Part shown: positions 31,447-35,059 of the stretch, piece after piece
Position numbering within the stretch: the stretch's first letter is position 1
Layout of the letters: every line of letters begins with the position of its first letter
NCBI GenBank assembly: GCA_900547415.1
Contig: URGS01000019.1
Coordinates: forward strand, 1-35,059
Reading direction: 5' to 3'
DNA from: an uncultured Phascolarctobacterium sp.
GTDB lineage: Bacteria > Bacillota > Negativicutes > Acidaminococcales > Acidaminococcaceae
DNA length: 35,059 nucleotides
Position numbers and translations under genes: made by a program
The notes under the pieces: generated by a model
Told to the model about the DNA's origin: nothing
Seen by the model: only the letters and a program-made list of their open reading frames with translations
Databases searched by the model: none

Positions 31447-33573
31447 TCACAGGTGCAGTACGCGGGATTTGATTTCCTTGGTCTTGCCAACATTCCAGAA
31501 GTTTTCGCCCAGGTAACCGCAGGTACGACGAGTTACGTTCATCAGGCTGTGGTCCTTGTTGTGGCAGGCAGGGCATTCCCACTCGTTATCGTCGTTAATA
31601 ATGATTTCGCCGTCAAAGCCGCATACATGGCAGTAGTCGGATTTGGTGTTAAACTCAGCATATTGGATATTGTCGTAAATGAATTTTACAACCTCCTCCA
31701 TAGCCTGAGTATTGTGACGCATATTCGGAATTTCTACATAGGAAATAGCACCGCCGGAGGAAATTTTTTGGAACTGACTTTCAAAATTAAATTTGTGGAA
31801 GGCATCAATCTTTTCACGTACATCTACGTGATAGGAGTTGGTGTAGTAGCCCTTGTCAGTTACATTCTCAATAGTGCCAAAGCGTTCCTTGTCGATACGT
31901 GCAAAGCGGTAGCACAGGCTTTCTGCAGGAGTACCATAAAGACCGAAGGCAATTCCTGTGGCAGCCTTCCATTTATCGCAGGCACCACGCAGTCTGTTCA
32001 TGAGACGCAGAGCAAATTCCTCTCCCTTAGGATCAGTGTGGCTTACGCCGGTCATCAGCTTGGTAACCTCGTACAGGCCAATGTAGCCCAAGGAAATGGT
32101 GGAATAGCCATTTTCCAGGAACTTATCAATAACCTCGCCCTTGCCAAGACGGGCAATTGCACCGTATTGCCAATGAACGGGACTAACATCACTCTTAATG
32201 CCCTTCAGAGCATTGTGACGGCACATAAGAGCCTCGTAGCAAAGCTGCAGACGCTCCTCAAGCAGCTCCCAGAATTTCTTTTCGTCGCCGTTGGCAATAA
32301 TGCCGATTTGAGGCAGGTTCAGGGAAACTACGCCCTGGTTGAAACGGCCCTCAAATTTGTAGTTGCCGTTTTCGTCCTGCCAGGGGGACAAAAAGCTGCG
32401 GCAGCCCATGGGAGAGAACACGTTGCCTTCGTAGTTTTCACGCATTTTCTTAGCACTGATATAGTCAGGATACATACGCTTAGCACTGCATTTAACAGCC
32501 AAGCGGGTAATGTAATCGTATTTGCCGCCCTTTAAGCAGTTGTGCTTATCCAGCACGTAAACCAGCTTGGGGAACGCAGGAGTTACATACACACCCTTGT
32601 CGTTTTTGATACCCTGGAGACGCTGACGCAAAATTTCTTCAATAATCATTGCGTTCTCCTTCAGATACGGGTCATCCTCACGCAGGTTCAAAAACAGGGT
32701 TACGAAGGGAGATTGACCATTGGTGGTCATCAGGGTATTGATTTGGTATTGAATTGTTTGTACGCCGCCCTTCAGCTCGTAACGCAGACGTTCATTGGTC
32801 AGCTTCTCCAGAGTTTCTTCATCCAGATTGCCGCCGCTGGCCTCTAAAATACCTGCCTTGAATTTTTCGTAGCTGCGACGCAGATATTTGCCTAAATGGC
32901 AGATATCAACAGACTGACCACCGTATTGGCTGGACGCAACAGACGCAATAATCTGAGTCATAACGGTGCAGGCAACCTGGAAGCTGCGGGGACTTTCAAT
33001 CATTTTGCCGTTCATAACAGTACCGTTATCCAGCATATCGCCAATATTGATCAGGCAGCAGTTGAAAATAGGCTGAATGAAATAGTCAGCGTCATGGAAA
33101 TGGATTACGCCGTCCTCATGTGCCTTGGAAATCTTTTCAGGCAGAATAATACGCTTGGTCAGGTCCTTGGACACCTCGCCGGCAATAAGGTCACGCTGAG
33201 TTGCAGCCATAACAGCATTCTTATTGGAGTTTTCCTCCATAACATCCTTATTCTTGTTGCTGATCAGGGACAGAATGGACTCGTCAGTAGTGTTGGCCTT
33301 ACGTACCAGAGCACGTTTATAACGATAGATAATGTATTGCTTAGCCAGCTCATATTTGCCGTATTCCATCAGGCTATGCTCAACCATGTCCTGAATATCC
33401 TCTACTAACAGACGCATTCTATTGCGGCCTTGAACATTTTCCGCAATTACATGAATTTTGTCCTCCTCTATACGATATTCGGGCTCAACGGCAGCGTTAG
33501 CCTTTTGAATAGCAACCACTATTTTAGCAGGGTCAAAATCTACGGTTGTACCGTCGCGTTTAATAACCTTCAT
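31447..33573 (-). CDS. nrdD: Anaerobic (class III) ribonucleoside-triphosphate reductase
   Basis: This 708-residue glycyl-radical enzyme makes deoxyribonucleotides without oxygen. The N-terminal ATP-cone (residues 1-90, beginning MKVIKRDGTTVDFDP) gives allosteric control. The barrel contains QYGGQSVDICHLGKYL with an active-site Cys. Near the C-terminus are the zinc-binding pairs CHVCG and CPACH, and the radical site RRTCGYLG (Gly686). Length fits the family. ATG follows AGGAAGGATG. A promoter with probable NrdR sites is upstream, and nrdG is downstream. The presence of only this class in the window agrees with a strict anaerobe, though other classes could be elsewhere. Confidence 0.96.
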   Translation of the reverse strand: MKVIKRDGTTVDFDPAKIVVAIQKANAAVEPEYRIEEDKIHVIAENVQGRNRMRLLVEDIQDMVEHSLMEYGKYELAKQYIIYRYKRALVRKANTTDESILSLISNKNKDVMEENSNKNAVMAATQRDLIAGEVSKDLTKRIILPEKISKAHEDGVIHFHDADYFIQPIFNCCLINIGDMLDNGTVMNGKMIESPRSFQVACTVMTQIIASVASSQYGGQSVDICHLGKYLRRSYEKFKAGILEASGGNLDEETLEKLTNERLRYELKGGVQTIQYQINTLMTTNGQSPFVTLFLNLREDDPYLKENAMIIEEILRQRLQGIKNDKGVYVTPAFPKLVYVLDKHNCLKGGKYDYITRLAVKCSAKRMYPDYISAKKMRENYEGNVFSPMGCRSFLSPWQDENGNYKFEGRFNQGVVSLNLPQIGIIANGDEKKFWELLEERLQLCYEALMCRHNALKGIKSDVSPVHWQYGAIARLGKGEVIDKFLENGYSTISLGYIGLYEVTKLMTGVSHTDPKGEEFALRLMNRLRGACDKWKAATGIAFGLYGTPAESLCYRFARIDKERFGTIENVTDKGYYTNSYHVDVREKIDAFHKFNFESQFQKISSGGAISYVEIPNMRHNTQAMEEVVKFIYDNIQYAEFNTKSDYCHVCGFDGEIIINDDNEWECPACHNKDHSLMNVTRRTCGYLGENFWNVGKTKEIKSRVLHL

Positions 33574-33710
33574 ACTGCTTCATCCTTCCTCTCCGGTGTT
33601 GTTTTTTTATCTGTTCTCTTTATAAAAGTAGTTTTAGCTTCAGAATTATCTGTATGATTTTAAAAATCTATAGTATATCGTTCGGATATAGCCCTAGATT
33701 TTCCTGAGCT

Positions 33711-33764
33711 ATTGTACCACAATATATCTACTCTGTAAAGCTTGACAACACAACATATTGGTGT
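33711..33764 (-). promoter_or_regulatory. nrdD promoter with two probable NrdR boxes
   Basis: TTTACA (33734-33739) and TACAAT (33711-33716) are 17 nt apart on the minus strand. A half-conserved NrdR box (33717-33732, containing CACAATATAT) fills the spacer. A second imperfect palindrome (ACACAACATATTGGTGT, 33748-33764) lies just upstream. Their centres are about 31-32 nt apart, the usual spacing of paired NrdR boxes. Confidence 0.6.
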
Positions 33765-33975
33765 TATACGTCCCACTGTCTCCTAAGAAAATGTTGCATA
33801 ATTTGACTTTTTTCGCCAAAAAAAGCCCTAGTTTACACTGCTGTCCAGTACAGACAAGCACTACAGATCCAGGAAATTCCTAGTCAAAAATTTATTTGCA
33901 CATTTTTACAATTAAAAATAATTTTCCACAAAACTAATCTTCAAGAGCCTTAAAAATAGCAATTAATATTAAGCT

Positions 33976-34004
33976 TTGTCATATCCACTAAAAAATGGTA
34001 AAAT
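33976..34004 (+). promoter_or_regulatory. Promoter of the EamA-family gene
   Basis: TTGTCA (33976-33981), 17-nt spacer and TAAAAT (33999-34004) lie 35 nt before the start codon. The rest of the 466-nt gap 33574-34039 is AT-rich, with only this promoter and that of nrdD recognised. Confidence 0.65.
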
Positions 34005-34039
34005 AGGTCTTGTGTATTTTTTTTGAGGGAGTGTTATGA

Positions 34040-34966
34040 ATGAAACAAGAAAACGGAAGGAAGCCAGCCCTTGGTATAGTTATGCTAACGGTCTGCTCCA
34101 TTATCTGGGGTACAGCCTTTGTAGCCCAAAGCCTTGGAGGCAAATATGCAGAGCCATTAACCTTTAATTTTTCACGCTGCGTACTCGCAACCGTATTTAT
34201 TTTAATTCTCTGCTTTGTCAAGGATAAGCTAGAAGGAAAGAAATTTACCATTCTTGGCAGCGACGACCCCATGTACTGCGAACGACTGCTGAAGGGCGGT
34301 TTTATCTGCGGTGCAACCCTGACTATGGAATCATTCTTCCAGCAGCTTGGTCTTATGTATACTACTGTTGGCAAAAGTGGCTTTATTACATCACTATATA
34401 TTGTACTGGTGCCTATTCTCAGCTTTATTATTTTCCGCAAGGCTATTTCCAAGCTGCAGGCTATAAGTGTTATTGTAGCAGCAATAGGCATGTATTTTAT
34501 CTGTATCAACGAAGCCTTTACCATTAATATGGGCGACGTTTACACCTTCCTATGTGCCATCTGCTTTGCAGGCCAAATTATTTCTGTAGCTAATATTATC
34601 AGCTATCTGGACGGTGTACGCCTGTCCCTGATTCAATTTGCTACCAGTGCAGTTTTAAACTGCATCCTGATGTTTACCTTTGAAAATCCATCACTGGATG
34701 CACTTTTAATGGGCTGGGCACCTATCGCCTACGCAGGTATTATGTCCAGCGGTATTGCCTACACTCTGCAGATTGTGGGACAAAAGCATGTTAATGCAGT
34801 TCCTGCCAGCATGATTATGAGTATGGAGGCAGTATTTGCACTACTAAGCGGCTGGCTCATTTTAGGTCAGGAAATGACCACCCGTGAAATCGGCGGCTGC
34901 GTTCTTGTCTTTTCCGCCATTATCTTGGCACAGATTCCTCCTAAATACTTAGGCATTAAAGAATAG
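34040..34966 (+). CDS. EamA/RhaT-family (DMT superfamily) transporter
   Basis: This 308-residue inner-membrane protein has about ten membrane segments in two EamA repeats. Marker stretches are the first helix LTVCSIIWGTAFVAQSLGG, GKSGFITSLYIVLVPILSF in the first repeat, and SMEAVFALLSGWLILGQEMTTREIGGCVLVF at the end of the second (written here only as a location: residues about 252-282). Members export amino acids or other metabolites; the substrate cannot be told from sequence. ATG at 34040 has GGGAG about 10 nt upstream; an ATG 4 nt earlier is in another frame. It is monocistronic and divergent from nrdD. Confidence 0.9.
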   Translation: MKQENGRKPALGIVMLTVCSIIWGTAFVAQSLGGKYAEPLTFNFSRCVLATVFILILCFVKDKLEGKKFTILGSDDPMYCERLLKGGFICGATLTMESFFQQLGLMYTTVGKSGFITSLYIVLVPILSFIIFRKAISKLQAISVIVAAIGMYFICINEAFTINMGDVYTFLCAICFAGQIISVANIISYLDGVRLSLIQFATSAVLNCILMFTFENPSLDALLMGWAPIAYAGIMSSGIAYTLQIVGQKHVNAVPASMIMSMEAVFALLSGWLILGQEMTTREIGGCVLVFSAIILAQIPPKYLGIKE

Positions 34967-34980
34967 TCAGATAAAAATAT

Positions 34981-35059
34981 AAGCCATAACTCAGAAAAAA
35001 TTAAGATATGTACCCAGAATCCTGGACACATTTCTTAATTATGCGAGGCATGTGGATGC
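34981..35059. repeat. Terminator arm followed by an imperfect palindrome at the window end
   Basis: The 15 nt at 34981-34995 equal the left arm and loop start of the terminator at 30096, but no matching right arm follows. Instead there is an imperfect palindrome (about 34999-35011 with 35029-35041, inner CCAG/CTGG arms). It may be the end of an inserted element that broke the terminator. The window ends before this can be decided. Confidence 0.35.

Noticed and set aside
1..35059. rRNA, tRNA, CRISPR arrays, integrase genes
   Set aside because: I looked for cloverleaf or rRNA-like stretches, repeat-spacer arrays and integrase/transposase motifs and saw none that could be supported.

Overview
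The window looks like chromosome from a strictly anaerobic, succinate-decarboxylating member of the Negativicutes, most like Phascolarctobacterium or another Acidaminococcaceae. This is inferred from gene content; no rRNA is present. The main indicators are a sodium-pumping methylmalonyl-CoA decarboxylase operon joined to a B12-dependent mutase, epimerase, MeaB chaperone and a succinate/propionate CoA-transferase. A four-subunit NAD(P)-linked [FeFe] hydrogenase and an anaerobic (class III) ribonucleotide reductase fit the same lifestyle.

Region 1 (1-8885, minus strand): succinate to propionate. The CoA-transferase would make succinyl-CoA, the split mutase (large subunit plus separate B12 subunit, loaded by MeaB) would make methylmalonyl-CoA, the epimerase would set its stereochemistry, and MmdA/D/C/B would decarboxylate it while exporting Na+. 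The membrane subunit gene mmdB, cut by the window start, carries an in-frame TGA.

Region 2 (9304-17832, minus strand): hndA, an ATPase gene, hndB, hndC and hndD encode an electron-bifurcating-type hydrogenase. Upstream is a compact five-gene set: DRTGG protein, RsbW-like ATPase, HydS-like putative sensory hydrogenase, second DRTGG protein, PHP protein. I read this as a candidate H2/redox signalling module. The hnd promoter is surrounded by four TAAGCC repeats.

Region 3 (18240-22536, minus strand): metA and metY behind a T-box leader with a strong promoter. MetA carries Glu111, so it is probably an acetyltransferase that feeds the O-acetylhomoserine sulfhydrylase MetY. An O-antigen-ligase-like membrane protein lies upstream. 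Two related intergenic repeat elements sit directly at the 3' ends of metY and the ligase gene.

Region 4 (22681-27293): an AT-rich accessory block with a small unknown protein, an HNH endonuclease (plus), and a NUDIX gene followed by a PLD-nuclease/SF2-helicase/DUF3427 fusion (minus). It is a candidate defence cassette.

Region 5 (27580-35059): housekeeping genes: hotdog thioesterase, DUF523 protein, PatB/MalY C-S lyase, a small secreted protein, nrdG and nrdD (with probable NrdR boxes in the nrdD promoter) and an EamA-family transporter. The window ends in a palindrome that seems to interrupt a terminator.
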